Source of the DNA: Sedimentisphaerales bacterium
GTDB lineage: Bacteria; Planctomycetota; Phycisphaerae; Sedimentisphaerales; Anaerobacaceae
Direction: 5' to 3'
Assembly (NCBI GenBank): GCA_016927855.1
Contig: JAFGLV010000021.1
Location: 1-64,000, forward strand
DNA: 64,000 nt
A program made the translations under genes and the position numbers. The notes below the pieces were generated by a model. That model was not told the DNA's origin and made no database searches. It saw only the letters and a list, made by a program, of their open reading frames with translations. Positions 1 to 8,644 of the stretch are shown here, piece after piece (position 1 is the stretch's first letter; each line of letters begins with the position of its first letter).

Positions 1-164
1 AGTTCCGCCGCATCGTCGGCATTGGCACACATTTTCAGGATGACGTTGTAGATGCGGCTCTGGTACTTGAGAATCAGCCTCTCCATGGCCATCGTATCGC
101 CGGACTGGGCCTGCTGAACCAGCACGGAATCGTCGATATTGATGCTTGCCGCTCTGGCGTACAC
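1..164 (-). CDS. ECF-type RNA polymerase sigma factor, N-terminal fragment
   Basis: Reading leftward from a GTG at 164, the frame gives a region that looks like sigma-70 region 2 (LVQQAQSGDTMAMERLILKY, then SRIYNVILKMCANADDAAEL). It runs off the left edge, so only about 54 residues are visible. GTG was chosen as start because GAGAGG lies six bases upstream and the sigma-like similarity begins about 12 residues later. The length and motif fit an extracytoplasmic-function sigma factor, which directs RNA polymerase to a small regulon. The promoter-recognition region 4 and any anti-sigma partner lie outside the window. Nothing visible ties it to the large array. Confidence 0.72.
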   Translation of the reverse strand, partial: MYARAASINIDDSVLVQQAQSGDTMAMERLILKYQSRIYNVILKMCANADDAAE

Positions 165-297
165 TGCGTTCCTCTCGTTAGAACGTTGGGACCGATAAAC
201 CGCTTTGTCGGGCACGAGCCACCTGTTCAGGCCGGAACTATCTTCGCAGATTGGCTGGTCGGGGTCAACCGAATTCAGGACGGACGAGCGGCGACGG

Positions 298-502
298 CTG
301 CACTGCATGTGTGCAGGTGGAATCCGCTGGGTAGAACACTCAGCGCCATTGTCATTCCGACCAAGGGCGAAGCCCGCGTGGAGGAATCTGGCCGAGGATG
401 AAGAGGTTGTTTCGTTCGCAGCCAGATGCCTCGATTCCGCTTCGCTCCATTCGACATGAAAAAGGGCGGACCTTTCGCGTTACGTGCAAACGTGCAGTGC
501 GC
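298..502. repeat. Composite palindromic intergenic repeat, copy 1
   Basis: This is a roughly 205-bp non-coding block. Its core (351-458) begins GTCATTCCGA, ends CATTCGACATGA and contains GAGGAATCTGGCC and AGCCAGATGCCTCGATTCC, the two arms of an imperfect inverted repeat. The same block recurs at 4101-4320, including outer flanks of the type CTGCATGT at one end and AAACGTGC at the other. A core-related copy lies at 11379-11503. Short spurious ORFs in it are translations of the repeat. It resembles the dispersed hairpin repeats seen between genes in many bacteria, and no transposase is present. Confidence 0.7.
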
Positions 503-530
503 CCAGGGGCTGTCAGGCGCCGTAACGACA

Positions 531-563
531 GCGGGGCCCGTGCCGAACCGACACGAGCCCCGC
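531..563 (-). terminator. Strong hairpin downstream of the LamG gene, possible terminator
   Basis: On the minus strand, GCGGGGCTCGTG and CACGGGCCCCGC pair as a 12-bp stem with one U-G wobble around a 9-nt loop. It starts about 40 nt past the stop codon at 603. No clear T-tract follows, so Rho-independent termination is plausible but not certain. Confidence 0.45.
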
Positions 564-602
564 GAGAATCTACCTGCAAAGGCGGAATCGTCCTTGCCGT
601 CG

Positions 603-3599
603 TTACGGCGTCATCAACTGGACCACCTCAGCCGCCGACAAGGCGCCGTCGTAGATGCGGACCTCGTCGATCAGGCCCTCGTAGAAGCGGTCCGTATTCT
701 GAGCGTTGCGGCCGAGGTTGACGTTGTACGTCGCGCTGGCAATCGAGCCGGTGTACTCCGTTGTCGCGCGGAGAACCCCGTCCACGTAAAGCCTCAAGTT
801 CAGACCGTCATACGTCGAAGCCACATGGTGCCACCCGCCGTTGAACGAAGGATCGATGGCGTAGGTGGCCGTATGCCAACCCCCGTCATAGATGAACGTC
901 TCGATCTGGTCGTTAAGATTGTGCTTGATCGCATAGGCCTGGTCACCCTTGGTCACGAAGGGGTTGTGCTCGCCGTTGTTGGCGTCGGCAGTGTTGACCC
1001 AGGCCGATAGCGTGATCGCCTCGGTGATGTCAAGGCTTTCGCCGTTGCCACAGTCGACGTAGGCGTCGGTCCCGTTGAGGCTCAGCGCCCCGCCGACCTT
1101 GCCGGCCGCGGCCCACGTGGCGCCGCCGTTAAGAGTGCCGTCGTTGCCGTTGCCTGAGCTATCGGTGGCGTTGCCACCGAGGGCCCAGTGCGCCGCCAGG
1201 ACCGGCGTGATTGCCGGAGCATCCGGATAGAGCCGGATGTCGTCGAAGAGCATCATGCCGCTGCTCCGCGGACCGGTGCCGCCAAAGCCGATCGTCATTG
1301 AGGCAACTCTCGTTAAGTTCACGTCGAACCGAGACAGCGGGATGCTCCACTCATGCCAGGCCGCGATGGCCTGGTTGTCCGTGCCCTCAGCGGTGCCGGT
1401 GCCGTAAGTCACGGTGCCGCTCTTGCCGCTCTGGTCGGTCAGGCGGACCCACATCGGCTCAGCGGGGTTGTTGTCCGGATCGCCATAGAAGTACAGCGCC
1501 AGCGTGGTCGCGCCGCCCAGCGTCCAGTCCTGGGAGCCGGCAAACGTGCGTTTGGCCTCCGAGGAGGTCGCCATCCCGCTGTTGTCATAGGTCACCGGCA
1601 TGGCTTGGGCGCCGCTGTGAACAGTGGCCCTCTCGACGTAAGGCGGATCGTTATGGCCTACCTGGGAGCCGTTGTTGTCGATCTCGAAACCGTCGGCCCA
1701 AGCCATGTACACTTCGTCGCCTTCGTCGCCGGAGTACGTCTCGAAACCGTCCACCAGGGTGTACTGCTGCGTGGTGAAGCTCCACAGATCGCTCGACCAG
1801 GTTGTGATCGCTTCGGCTTCGTTGACCTCATCGACCATCCAGTAGTAGGTGGTCCCCAAGTCGAGCGGTCCGGCACTGTAGCTGGCGACGCTGGTCGTAT
1901 CGACCACGGCCGTCCCACCGGCGACCGCCTCCGGGTCGGTGCCGAAGGAGACCTGGTGCGAGACGGCTTCGCGACCGGCACGCCAGGTGAGATCAGGATT
2001 CAGGCTCACGCCGGTGGCGCCGGAAGCCGGCTGGGGCTGACGCGCATGGGCGGGAATGTAGCGGAATTGCACCTCGCTCAAACCGTACTGGATTCCGCCG
2101 TAGTTGCTCAGCGCGGTGATTCTCAGGCCTTGGGCGGCTATGCCGCCAAGGTCGATCACCTGACCGGCATAGGTGGGCAACGCAGGCGCCTGAGCAAACT
2201 GGAAATCACCCAGAGTCATCCATTCGCCAGCGTCGTTGAGGTACTCCACCGTCACGTCCTTGAAACCGAAGAAGAGGAACGGTTCGTACAGGAAGTTGTA
2301 ATTCCAGACGTGCATCTCGCTGACCTTGTAGACCCGGTCGAAATCGAACTGGATCCAGACGACGTCACCGGCAGCGGGTTTGACGATCCAGCAGTCGGGG
2401 TCCTCCGTGGAGTGCTGTCCTTGGGCGTCAAGGCCGGAACCGTCAACCGTGCGATTCGGGTCTTGCCCCTCGGGAGACGGCAGTGACGCACTGGCGGTGA
2501 CATTGGTGACGAGATAGCTGACCGGTTCGGTCGTGAAGCTCCAGACGTTGCCTTTGTGCATCGTCACGCCGTCGGCTTCCCACTCATCGACGCGCCAGTA
2601 GTATGTCTGGTCGAAGTCCAGCGCCACAGGCGGCTCGAACGTTGTCGTCGTCTGACCCTGGCTGACAAGCACATCCAGCGGGTTCGCTCGGCTGGCGTTG
2701 TTGACATCGGCGAAGGTCGTGCCAAAGTAGACGTCATGTGTCGCGGCATTCTCGCCCGCCTGCCAGCCCAGAACCACGTCACGCGGCACGTCTGTCTTTT
2801 CGGCCTCCGGCGTCGGACCGCCCGCACGACCGGGGTTCAAATCCAGGCCCAGCATGTAGGCAACCGCGTTGAGGAATATCGTCTGGCCCGCCGGGGTAAA
2901 ATTCATCGAACCGGCGGTCTGGGCGCCGCCACCGCCGGCGCCGGAAAGCAGCATCCTCTTGCCAGCGGGCACTTGGCTGGTCCCGTCGTAGAAGACGGTG
3001 CCGGGCTCCCACTCGACAATCCATACGTTGCCGTTATCCGAGCGCGTGGCGATCAGAGTTCCGTTACTCGCGTTGGGAGCAGTGAGAAAGGTGGCCTGGC
3101 CCGAATTCACCGCCGCGTCGATCACGTCGATCTGGCCGTTGCCGACATTAACGCCGGTGAAGATCGGGTGGGTGGCGTCTTCCACCTGCATCGCTGTCTG
3201 GGCGGTGTACTCGGTGATGCCATCGGAATTGATCCATTGCCAGCGATTGCTTCTAACGAGATAGGCCGTCAGAAGCAGCAGGGGTGTGGTTACCGAGTTC
3301 CACTGGGTCACTTCGGTGGCGTCGCCGGCGTAGTTGCCGCTGTTAGTGGTCCGGCTGACGATGACCAGGTCGGCCGCTTCGAGCGTCGCGATGTTGGTCG
3401 CCGTCAGCGTCATCCACGAGCCGCGCTGGTCGTCGACGGTGTGCCCTTGGGCGGTGAGCAGGTCGATCCAGCCCTGGTCATACGGGACTCCCGCCGCGTC
3501 AACGTTTCCCTCGGCAACCCACACGATGTTGGCCGCCTGGGCAGACGATGCCAGGCACAGAACCGGCACCGCCAGTAGCAAGACGAGTCTTTTACACAT
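603..3599 (-). CDS. Secreted multidomain LamG / discoidin / Fn3-like protein
   Basis: The 998-residue product starts with a clear signal peptide (about residues 1-22, cut after SSAQA). A Rossmann-like domain follows (about 23-255, WVAEGNVDAAGVPYDQGW onward). Two Fn3-like modules each end YYW(R/M)VDE...WSFTT (about 270-365 and 530-620). Between them is an F5/8-type C (discoidin-like) domain (about 370-525). A jelly-roll-like segment leads to a C-terminal LamG/concanavalin-like domain (about 780-998) with HHVASTYDG and GLIDEVRIYDGALS. These folds usually bind carbohydrates or surface ligands, so a cell-surface or extracellular role is inferred. No catalytic residues were recognised. The start is supported by AAGGAGG six bases upstream of the ATG. 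Confidence 0.88.
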   Translation of the reverse strand: MCKRLVLLLAVPVLCLASSAQAANIVWVAEGNVDAAGVPYDQGWIDLLTAQGHTVDDQRGSWMTLTATNIATLEAADLVIVSRTTNSGNYAGDATEVTQWNSVTTPLLLLTAYLVRSNRWQWINSDGITEYTAQTAMQVEDATHPIFTGVNVGNGQIDVIDAAVNSGQATFLTAPNASNGTLIATRSDNGNVWIVEWEPGTVFYDGTSQVPAGKRMLLSGAGGGGAQTAGSMNFTPAGQTIFLNAVAYMLGLDLNPGRAGGPTPEAEKTDVPRDVVLGWQAGENAATHDVYFGTTFADVNNASRANPLDVLVSQGQTTTTFEPPVALDFDQTYYWRVDEWEADGVTMHKGNVWSFTTEPVSYLVTNVTASASLPSPEGQDPNRTVDGSGLDAQGQHSTEDPDCWIVKPAAGDVVWIQFDFDRVYKVSEMHVWNYNFLYEPFLFFGFKDVTVEYLNDAGEWMTLGDFQFAQAPALPTYAGQVIDLGGIAAQGLRITALSNYGGIQYGLSEVQFRYIPAHARQPQPASGATGVSLNPDLTWRAGREAVSHQVSFGTDPEAVAGGTAVVDTTSVASYSAGPLDLGTTYYWMVDEVNEAEAITTWSSDLWSFTTQQYTLVDGFETYSGDEGDEVYMAWADGFEIDNNGSQVGHNDPPYVERATVHSGAQAMPVTYDNSGMATSSEAKRTFAGSQDWTLGGATTLALYFYGDPDNNPAEPMWVRLTDQSGKSGTVTYGTGTAEGTDNQAIAAWHEWSIPLSRFDVNLTRVASMTIGFGGTGPRSSGMMLFDDIRLYPDAPAITPVLAAHWALGGNATDSSGNGNDGTLNGGATWAAAGKVGGALSLNGTDAYVDCGNGESLDITEAITLSAWVNTADANNGEHNPFVTKGDQAYAIKHNLNDQIETFIYDGGWHTATYAIDPSFNGGWHHVASTYDGLNLRLYVDGVLRATTEYTGSIASATYNVNLGRNAQNTDRFYEGLIDEVRIYDGALSAAEVVQLMTP

Positions 3600-4042
3600 T
3601 GCAGTCCTCCTTCTGAGATTGAGAGAAATCGATTGCCACCCACCGTCACCGCTTGGCGTCTGCCTGCGCCAACGGGCTTGACGCTAAGGAACCGCACCGG
3701 CCGGCGTCCGGCGGCCTCTCAACGCGACAATCCCGATCGCCGGATGTTCCAGGACCGGACCGACGCACACAGCCCGATTGCCGGCGCTGCGGATGGCCCG
3801 CCTGCCCCTGGAATGTCGGCGCACCACAAGTCCGCCGCTTGGAGAGTCGGGCACACCTCCTTCGTTCGCAGACCCATACCGCTGCGGGTTCGTCAGTCGA
3901 GATACGCCAGATTACGCAGACCCGGCTGCCGGAGCGAGTCGGGATCAGGCCGGAATGCACCTCCACCGGACCTGCGGGCGCGCCTCGACGCCGGCAAATA
4001 CCCTGTCCTCCGACACAGGAGACCTGACCAAACCCTAGCCTG
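3600..4042. other. Long leader or non-coding region upstream of the LamG gene
   Basis: About 440 bp lie between the LamG start codon and the candidate promoter at 4043-4072. No ORF here looks like a protein. I looked for a GEMM (cyclic-di-GMP) riboswitch core and for tRNA-like structure and recognised neither. If the promoter is real, this would be an unusually long 5' leader. Confidence 0.35.
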
Positions 4043-4072
4043 TTTATAGCAGAAACGGGACCACGACTTCAA
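4043..4072 (-). promoter_or_regulatory. Candidate sigma70-type promoter for the LamG gene
   Basis: On the minus strand, TTGAAG (4072-4067) and TATAAA (4048-4043) are separated by 18 bases. Both resemble the -35 and -10 consensus. The distance to the LamG start codon is about 440 bases. This is read by eye only. Confidence 0.35.
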
Positions 4073-4100
4073 GAAAAATCTACACGCGTCCGGGTCAAGG

Positions 4101-4320
4101 CGTGTACTGCATGTCTGTAGGTAGCCTTCCGCTAACCGGCGGCTGTGCTTGTCATTTCGAGTGGAGGGCTGCCGCAGGCAGGCCGAAATCGAGAAATCTG
4201 GCCGAGAACGAGGTGGCCGTCTCACTCGCAGCCAGATGTCTCGATTCCGCTTCGCTCCACTCGACATGACAAAGGGGCTGACTGTCCCGGTTACCTAAAA
4301 ACGTGCCGTGCACGCCGGGT
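4101..4320. repeat. Composite palindromic intergenic repeat, copy 2
   Basis: This matches the block at 298-502 along most of its length, in the same orientation. The core begins at about 4152 (TGTCATTTCGAG), passes through GAAATCTGGCCGAGAACGAG and CAGCCAGATGTCTCGATTCC, and ends at CACTCGACATGACAAAGG. The flanks (GTACTGCATGT before, AAACGTGCCGTGCA after) match copy 1 as well, so the repeated unit is larger than the hairpin. The two copies bracket the LamG gene. Confidence 0.7.
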
Positions 4321-4373
4321 CAAGGGAGTGGGCCGCCACCCAGGCCGAGCGTGACGCGACGGCGACCGAGCGG

Positions 4374-4392
4374 AGGATGGTGAGACCATCCT
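4374..4392 (-). terminator. Hairpin just after the ribBA-lipoprotein unit
   Basis: AGGATGGT and ACCATCCT form a perfect 8-bp stem with a 3-nt loop about ten bases past the lipoprotein stop codon. The T-run of a classical intrinsic terminator is missing, so it may only stabilise the transcript end. Confidence 0.45.
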
Positions 4393-4401
4393 ACCGTCTG
4401 G

Positions 4402-4992
4402 TCAGTTGTCAGGCCTGAGCATGAAGTCGGTCGAAAGCCGCCGGCCGCCCGCACACATGCAGGTGGCCTCGACGATGTACGTCCTGCCGCGCGCCGCTTG
4501 GGTTGCCAGGTCAAAGGCATAGCAGCGCAGGAAATCCTGCCAGTACGCGTGGTTCTCCGCAGGGTTGGTCAGGTCAATATCGGGCCAGATGGCGATTCGC
4601 TGACCCTTCGGCTCGGCTGACCGTTGGACGTAGTCATAGAGCTCAAAGCGCAGGACCACGGGGGCCTTGATCTTCGATCCAAAGGCGTCCAGCAAGGACA
4701 CATAGACATTCAGTTGCGTGCCCTGATCCGGTCCCGAGGCCTGAACCAGTTCGGTCAAAGGCAGGACTTCGATCCCGGCGGGCCCAAAACCGCTCGGGGA
4801 GGTGACCGCCGGAGCCTGCGGCGCCGCCGTGGCTTGGCCGGCGCCAATCGGCTGCGACGGCGCCGGCGGCTTGGCCGGCGGCGACTCGCAACCGGCGCCC
4901 ACAAACAGCGACGCGGCCAAGAAGCAACAGGCGACAGGCGCGAAACACGAAGGGGACAATCGCAAAGCGCAAAGCGCAGATCGCAAAGCCAT
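4402..4992 (-). CDS. Putative small lipoprotein of unknown function
   Basis: The product is 196 residues from the ATG at 4992. The N-terminus is basic then hydrophobic (FAPVACCFLAASLFVGAGC), and a Cys follows the hydrophobic stretch, as in a lipoprotein signal. The lipobox is weak because the residue at -3 is Gly. A Pro/Ala-rich linker follows (about 36-70). The rest is a mixed alpha/beta domain with GTQLNVYVSLLDAFGSKIKA and VVLRFELYDY, which I cannot assign. An upstream in-frame extension exists but lies inside ribBA. This start overlaps the ribBA stop as TGATG, so translation is probably coupled. An envelope role is inferred only from the signal. Confidence 0.75.
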   Translation of the reverse strand: MALRSALCALRLSPSCFAPVACCFLAASLFVGAGCESPPAKPPAPSQPIGAGQATAAPQAPAVTSPSGFGPAGIEVLPLTELVQASGPDQGTQLNVYVSLLDAFGSKIKAPVVLRFELYDYVQRSAEPKGQRIAIWPDIDLTNPAENHAYWQDFLRCYAFDLATQAARGRTYIVEATCMCAGGRRLSTDFMLRPDN

Positions 4993-6263
4993 CACAGGTC
5001 CTTGTCCAGCAGGTGTCCGAGACGGTACTTCTTCGTCCTGAGGTAGTCGATGTTGTGTGCGCCCGGCTTGGCCAGCAGCGGAATCTGCTCGGTGATCCGA
5101 ATGCCATAGACCTCCAGGCGGCTGACTTTCTTGGGATTGTTGGTCAGGATTCGCACCTGGCGAAGGCCCAGATCCCGGCAAATCTGCGCGCCGATCCCGT
5201 AATCCCGCCGGTCGGCGCCGAAGCCCAGCTTCAGGTTCGCGTCAACGGTGTCCAGGCCCTTCTCCTGGAGCTCGTAGGCGCGCAGCTTGTTGGACAGGCC
5301 GATCCCGCGACCCTCCTGGCGCAGGTAGATCAGGGCGCCTTTGCCCTCGGCCTCGATCATCTCCATAGCGGTGATCAACTGGTAGCCGCACTCGCAGCGC
5401 TGCGAATGGAACAGGTCGCCGGTCATGCACTCCGAGTGAACGCGGACCAGGACCGGTTCGGGATGCTCGATCGGCTGGCCGGACTCGTCGAGGTCGCCGA
5501 TGCCTCCCTTGCACAACGCCAGATGCGGCTCCGGCGACGTCATACTTTCGTAGGCAACGAGCTTGAACTGGCCGTAGTCGGTCGGCAAATCGACCGAGAC
5601 GAAGCGCTTGATGTGGCTTTCGCGCTGGAGACGGTACTCGATCAGTTTGGCGATCGAGACGATTTTCAGGTCGTGCTGCCGGCAGAACTCCAGCAGGTCA
5701 GGCACTCTGGCCATGGACCCGTCGTCGTTCATGACCTCGCAGATGACCGCGGCGGGCTTGAGACCCGCCAGGTGAGCCAGGTCAATCGCACCTTCGGTCT
5801 GGCCGGCACGCACCAGGACGCCGCCGTGTCTGGCGCGCAAGGGGAAGATGTGTCCCGGCCGGGCCAGGTCGCGCGGGCGGACGTCGGGAGCGACCGCCAC
5901 TTGGATGGTATGCGCCCGGTCGGCAGCGCTGATCCCAGTCGAGATTCCTTCGGCCGCATCCACGCTGACGGTAAAGGCGGTCCCGAAACGCGCCGTGTTC
6001 TCCAGCGTCTGCGGATACAGGCCCAGCGCGTCACACCGCTCTTCCGGCAGCGGCAGGCAAATCAGACCCCGACCGAATTTGGCCATGAAGTTGATGATCT
6101 CAGGCGTGACTTTCTCGGCGGCGCAGACCAAATCTCCTTCGTTCTCGCGGTCCTCGGCATCTACAAGAACGACCATCTTCCCCTGCCGCAGGTCCTTCAG
6201 CACCTCCGGCACGTCGCTGAACTGCGTCTGGGCTATCTCATCCGGCAACGGCGCCTGGCTCAT
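4992..6263 (-). CDS. ribBA: Bifunctional DHBP synthase / GTP cyclohydrolase II (RibBA)
   Basis: This 423-residue cytosolic enzyme supplies both riboflavin branch precursors. The N-terminal half makes 3,4-dihydroxy-2-butanone 4-phosphate from ribulose 5-phosphate; it has [35 protein letters not shown] and [11 protein letters not shown]. The C-terminal half converts GTP to the pyrimidine precursor. It has the zinc-binding Cys pattern in [16 protein letters not shown], the catalytic [10 protein letters not shown] and the ILTNNPKK segment. The ATG at 6263 (MSQAPLP) was preferred to a GTG nine codons upstream, which lacks a ribosome-binding site. The gene sits between pgsA (42-bp gap) and the small lipoprotein gene (1-nt overlap). 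Both active sites look intact. Confidence 0.96.
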   Translation of the reverse strand: MSQAPLPDEIAQTQFSDVPEVLKDLRQGKMVVLVDAEDRENEGDLVCAAEKVTPEIINFMAKFGRGLICLPLPEERCDALGLYPQTLENTARFGTAFTVSVDAAEGISTGISAADRAHTIQVAVAPDVRPRDLARPGHIFPLRARHGGVLVRAGQTEGAIDLAHLAGLKPAAVICEVMNDDGSMARVPDLLEFCRQHDLKIVSIAKLIEYRLQRESHIKRFVSVDLPTDYGQFKLVAYESMTSPEPHLALCKGGIGDLDESGQPIEHPEPVLVRVHSECMTGDLFHSQRCECGYQLITAMEMIEAEGKGALIYLRQEGRGIGLSNKLRAYELQEKGLDTVDANLKLGFGADRRDYGIGAQICRDLGLRQVRILTNNPKKVSRLEVYGIRITEQIPLLAKPGAHNIDYLRTKKYRLGHLLDKDL

Positions 6264-6305
6264 GTCTACTCTATGCAAATCCAAATCCACTATGATGTCG
6301 CTACG

Positions 6306-7001
6306 TCAATCCTTCGGCGTCTCGGCGTCTTTCGCCTGCGTCCGCTCGAAATACTCAATATAGCGGCTTCCGTTGCGGATGTAAACCAGCGTTGCCAAAA
6401 CCGCCGCGGCGCCCGCCGACCACCACAGCAGGCTCAAGAATGGCCGGTAGCCTGGAATCACCGTAGACAACTCCGGCGCCACGAGCACGCACGCCACCAT
6501 GACGAGCTGCAGCGCCGTCGCCAGCTTACCTGCGAACACGGGGACGATGTGGATTTGCGACGTAATCAGGTAGACGAGCACAAAACCGATGACCAACAGC
6601 ACGTCCTTACCGATGATCAGCACCACGACCGTCGGCGGCAGGACAAAGCCCTCCACGTGGCCTCTTTGCGATACGAGCAACAGAGAGGCAGAAGTGATCA
6701 GCAACTTGTCGGCAAGCGGGTCGAGGAATGTGCCCAGGCGGGTGATCTCCTTGCGGCGGCGGGCCAGGTAGCCGTCGAGAGCGTCGCTGATCGCCATCAG
6801 GACGAAGATGCCGACGGCCGCATATCGCAGGAGCGTTCGCGTCGCTTCGCGTAGGGACGCGTCGTTGATATTGAGCATGCAACTGACGAATGGGACGATC
6901 AGGAGGATGCGCAGCAAGGTGATCCGCGTCGGCCAGCTCAGCCGAAGGTCGCTCGGGTGTCGCACGAAGTGAAACCAGCTCGTCCCACCTCTGGCCGCCA
7001 T
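6306..7001 (-). CDS. pgsA: CDP-diacylglycerol--glycerol-3-phosphate 3-phosphatidyltransferase
   Basis: This 231-residue membrane enzyme makes phosphatidylglycerol phosphate, the first committed step to phosphatidylglycerol and cardiolipin. The CDP-alcohol phosphotransferase signature is complete: DALDGYLAR, then GTFLDPLAD, matching D-x2-DG-x2-AR-x8-G-x3-D-x3-D (about residues 88-110). Several hydrophobic helices surround it. The N-terminus [16 protein letters not shown] is typical of the family. AAGGA lies about eight bases upstream of the ATG. It is probably the first gene of the unit pgsA-ribBA-lipoprotein and is divergent from the GspF-like gene. Confidence 0.93.
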   Translation of the reverse strand: MAARGGTSWFHFVRHPSDLRLSWPTRITLLRILLIVPFVSCMLNINDASLREATRTLLRYAAVGIFVLMAISDALDGYLARRRKEITRLGTFLDPLADKLLITSASLLLVSQRGHVEGFVLPPTVVVLIIGKDVLLVIGFVLVYLITSQIHIVPVFAGKLATALQLVMVACVLVAPELSTVIPGYRPFLSLLWWSAGAAAVLATLVYIRNGSRYIEYFERTQAKDAETPKD

Positions 7002-7040
7002 GGCGCCGTCCTTAACAAAAGCCCGCCTGGAGCGTCATTA

Positions 7041-7068
7041 TTGCATCCGTCTCGGACTATGCTATACT
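7041..7068 (+). promoter_or_regulatory. Sigma70-type promoter of the GspF-like gene
   Basis: TTGCAT (7041-7046) and TATACT (7063-7068) are separated by 16 bases. The predicted transcription start is near 7075. That makes the GTG at 7077 nearly leaderless and favours the internal ATG at 7161. Confidence 0.6.
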
Positions 7069-7160
7069 ACACTTAGGTGGCGGTGTTGGCAATCAGGTCA
7101 CGTCCCGGCGTCGTCGGCGGGCTCGATGGCAGCACTGACGCGATAGCGGAGCAGCGTCTG

Positions 7161-8132
7161 ATGAGTTCGAACACCAGTCTGGCACAGGCTTACTATGACT
7201 TGTCCGTAATGATCGACGCTGGCGTGCCCATCCTGCGGACCCTGGATATCGTGACGGAAGGCCGCCAGGGGTACCTGAAGCGCGTCCTGACCCAGATTCG
7301 TGCCTCGATAGCCAAAGGTTCGGACCTGACGGAGGCTCTGGCGGAGCATCGCAATGTCTTTCCCGAACTGGATCGGATGCTGATCGAAGCCGCCGAGACC
7401 TCGGGCTCGCTTGGCACGTCGTTCAAGATGCTCTCCCAATGGTACGAGTTCGTCCACCGGATTACACGCCGGATGCTGGCGGGCCTGATCTATCCGCTCT
7501 TCATTCTCCACGCAGGCGCCCTGATCGCGGCAGTTCCCGCCTCCGTCATGCGTGGCTTCACGCCTGGGGGGTTCGCTCGCGACGTGCTGACTCCGCTGGT
7601 GTACTTCTACGTCCCGGCGTCGATCGTCATCGCGTGCATGCTGCTCAGGAACCAGATCCCGCCGCTGCGCTGTATCCTCGACGCCGTCGTTCTGAGGATT
7701 CCGGTCCTCGGGCTGGCGGTCTATCACATGTCCGTCTGTCGGTACGCGCGCGCCTTCCACATGATGTACGCGGCCGGCGTCCCGATGACGGAGGTGACCG
7801 AACGCGCCACGCGCGCGACCGGTAACGTGATGGTCGCGCGCCTGTTCGCCGGCGGCTCGGAGAGCGTCCGCAACGGCGGCCTGGCCTGGGAAGGCTACTC
7901 CAAGCGGCTCCTCCCACAATATCTGCACCTGTTCCAGATTGGCGAGGAGACCGGGGAGCTGGACAAGACCGCCGACAAGGTTGCCGAGATTGCCGCCGAT
8001 CGAGCGGATCTGCTGTTCACCGAGTTCGCCAAGTGGCTGCCGAAGATCATCTACTTCGCCATCGTGGGGTACCTGGCCATGAGAGTCATTACGCTCTGGC
8101 AGCAGGTCTACAGCGGCGCGGGTGTCCTCTAA
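7161..8132 (+). CDS. Type II secretion / type IV pilus inner-membrane protein, GspF/PilC-like
   Basis: The 323-residue product has the tandem T2SSF fold. The first copy starts LAQAYYDLSVMIDAGVPILR and the second CRYARAFHMMYAAGVPMTEV. Each is followed by hydrophobic helices (IYPLFILHAGALIAAVPASV, IYFAIVGYLAMRVITLW), and QIGEETGELDKTADKVAEI is a typical second-domain signature. Such proteins are polytopic platforms for pseudopilus or pilus assembly. It is shorter than canonical GspF (about 400 residues) and stands alone, with no ATPase, secretin or pilin gene nearby. The ATG at 7161 has GGAG nine bases upstream; a GTG at 7077 would add 28 residues. It overlaps the convergent gene at 8129 by 4 bp. 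Confidence 0.85.
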   Translation: MSSNTSLAQAYYDLSVMIDAGVPILRTLDIVTEGRQGYLKRVLTQIRASIAKGSDLTEALAEHRNVFPELDRMLIEAAETSGSLGTSFKMLSQWYEFVHRITRRMLAGLIYPLFILHAGALIAAVPASVMRGFTPGGFARDVLTPLVYFYVPASIVIACMLLRNQIPPLRCILDAVVLRIPVLGLAVYHMSVCRYARAFHMMYAAGVPMTEVTERATRATGNVMVARLFAGGSESVRNGGLAWEGYSKRLLPQYLHLFQIGEETGELDKTADKVAEIAADRADLLFTEFAKWLPKIIYFAIVGYLAMRVITLWQQVYSGAGVL

Positions 8133-8503
8133 CTCGCCTTGATGACGACCGGCGCACCGTCGGGAACGTCGTGAAGCGGCGCTAGGTCGCCCTGCACGCG
8201 GCCGACGACGTTGACTGGCGAAGCGGCGTGGATTTCCTTGCCCTGCGAGGCCGGCGTGCGTCCGAAGAAGATACAAAAGGCGTTCCCCGGAGGCCAGTAC
8301 GCCAGGTCCCCTGTCTCGACGATGTCGCTCGCGTCGGCCTCGACTTCGGCCTGAACGTCGATGGAGAAGTAGATTTCCTCGCCCCACCGATTGGCGCTGG
8401 CTTCGATAGGCAACTCCGCGGCGATGGCTTTGGCAGTGGTGCTGCCGTTGAGATCCGCTCGAATCGTGGTCTTTCCCAGGGTAATGATTATCGGTTTTGG
8501 CAT
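8129..8503 (-). CDS. Cyclophilin-like fold protein (TM1367 type)
   Basis: This small 124-residue protein has the compact all-beta pattern of the TM1367/COG2164 cyclophilin-like family: IITLGKTTIRADL near the start, NRWGEEIYFSID mid-protein, then GDLAYWPPGNAFCIFFGRTP. Family members adopt a cyclophilin-like barrel, but prolyl isomerase activity has not been established for them as far as I know. GGGGGA sits about eight bases upstream of the ATG. The 3' end overlaps the convergent GspF-like gene by four bases. It is predicted to be cytosolic. Confidence 0.82.
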   Translation of the reverse strand: MPKPIIITLGKTTIRADLNGSTTAKAIAAELPIEASANRWGEEIYFSIDVQAEVEADASDIVETGDLAYWPPGNAFCIFFGRTPASQGKEIHAASPVNVVGRVQGDLAPLHDVPDGAPVVIKAS

Positions 8504-8590
8504 CGGTAATGTCCCCCAGCAAGGGTGGCTCCTTGTCGCGATTCGCAGGCCGGTCGCGTCCGGCGTTCGGCATTTTATGTGGTTATGCCC

Positions 8591-8618
8591 TTGATATACA
8601 GCCTTTCGTTGCTACAAT
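8591..8618 (+). promoter_or_regulatory. Sigma70-type promoter upstream of pdxJ
   Basis: TTGATA (8591-8596) and TACAAT (8613-8618) are separated by 16 bases. Predicted transcription starts near 8625, about 20 bases before the pdxJ ATG. It probably serves pdxJ, dapA and the isomerase-like gene. Confidence 0.6.
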
Positions 8619-8644
8619 TTGGCCGTCGATGTCCGGATGGAACT

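Noticed and set aside
3640-4040. Riboswitch in the long leader of the LamG gene
   Set aside because: I looked for a GEMM/cyclic-di-GMP core and for cobalamin and TPP box sequences and found no convincing match by eye.
4993-5181. N-terminal extension of the small lipoprotein into ribBA
   Set aside because: The extra 63 residues overlap conserved GTP cyclohydrolase II coding sequence and would hide the signal peptide; the TGATG overlap start at 4992 fits better.
5013-6854. 613-codon plus-strand ORF across ribBA and pgsA
   Set aside because: It is antisense to two enzymes with complete active-site signatures and its translation is Arg/Gln/Leu-biased without motifs.
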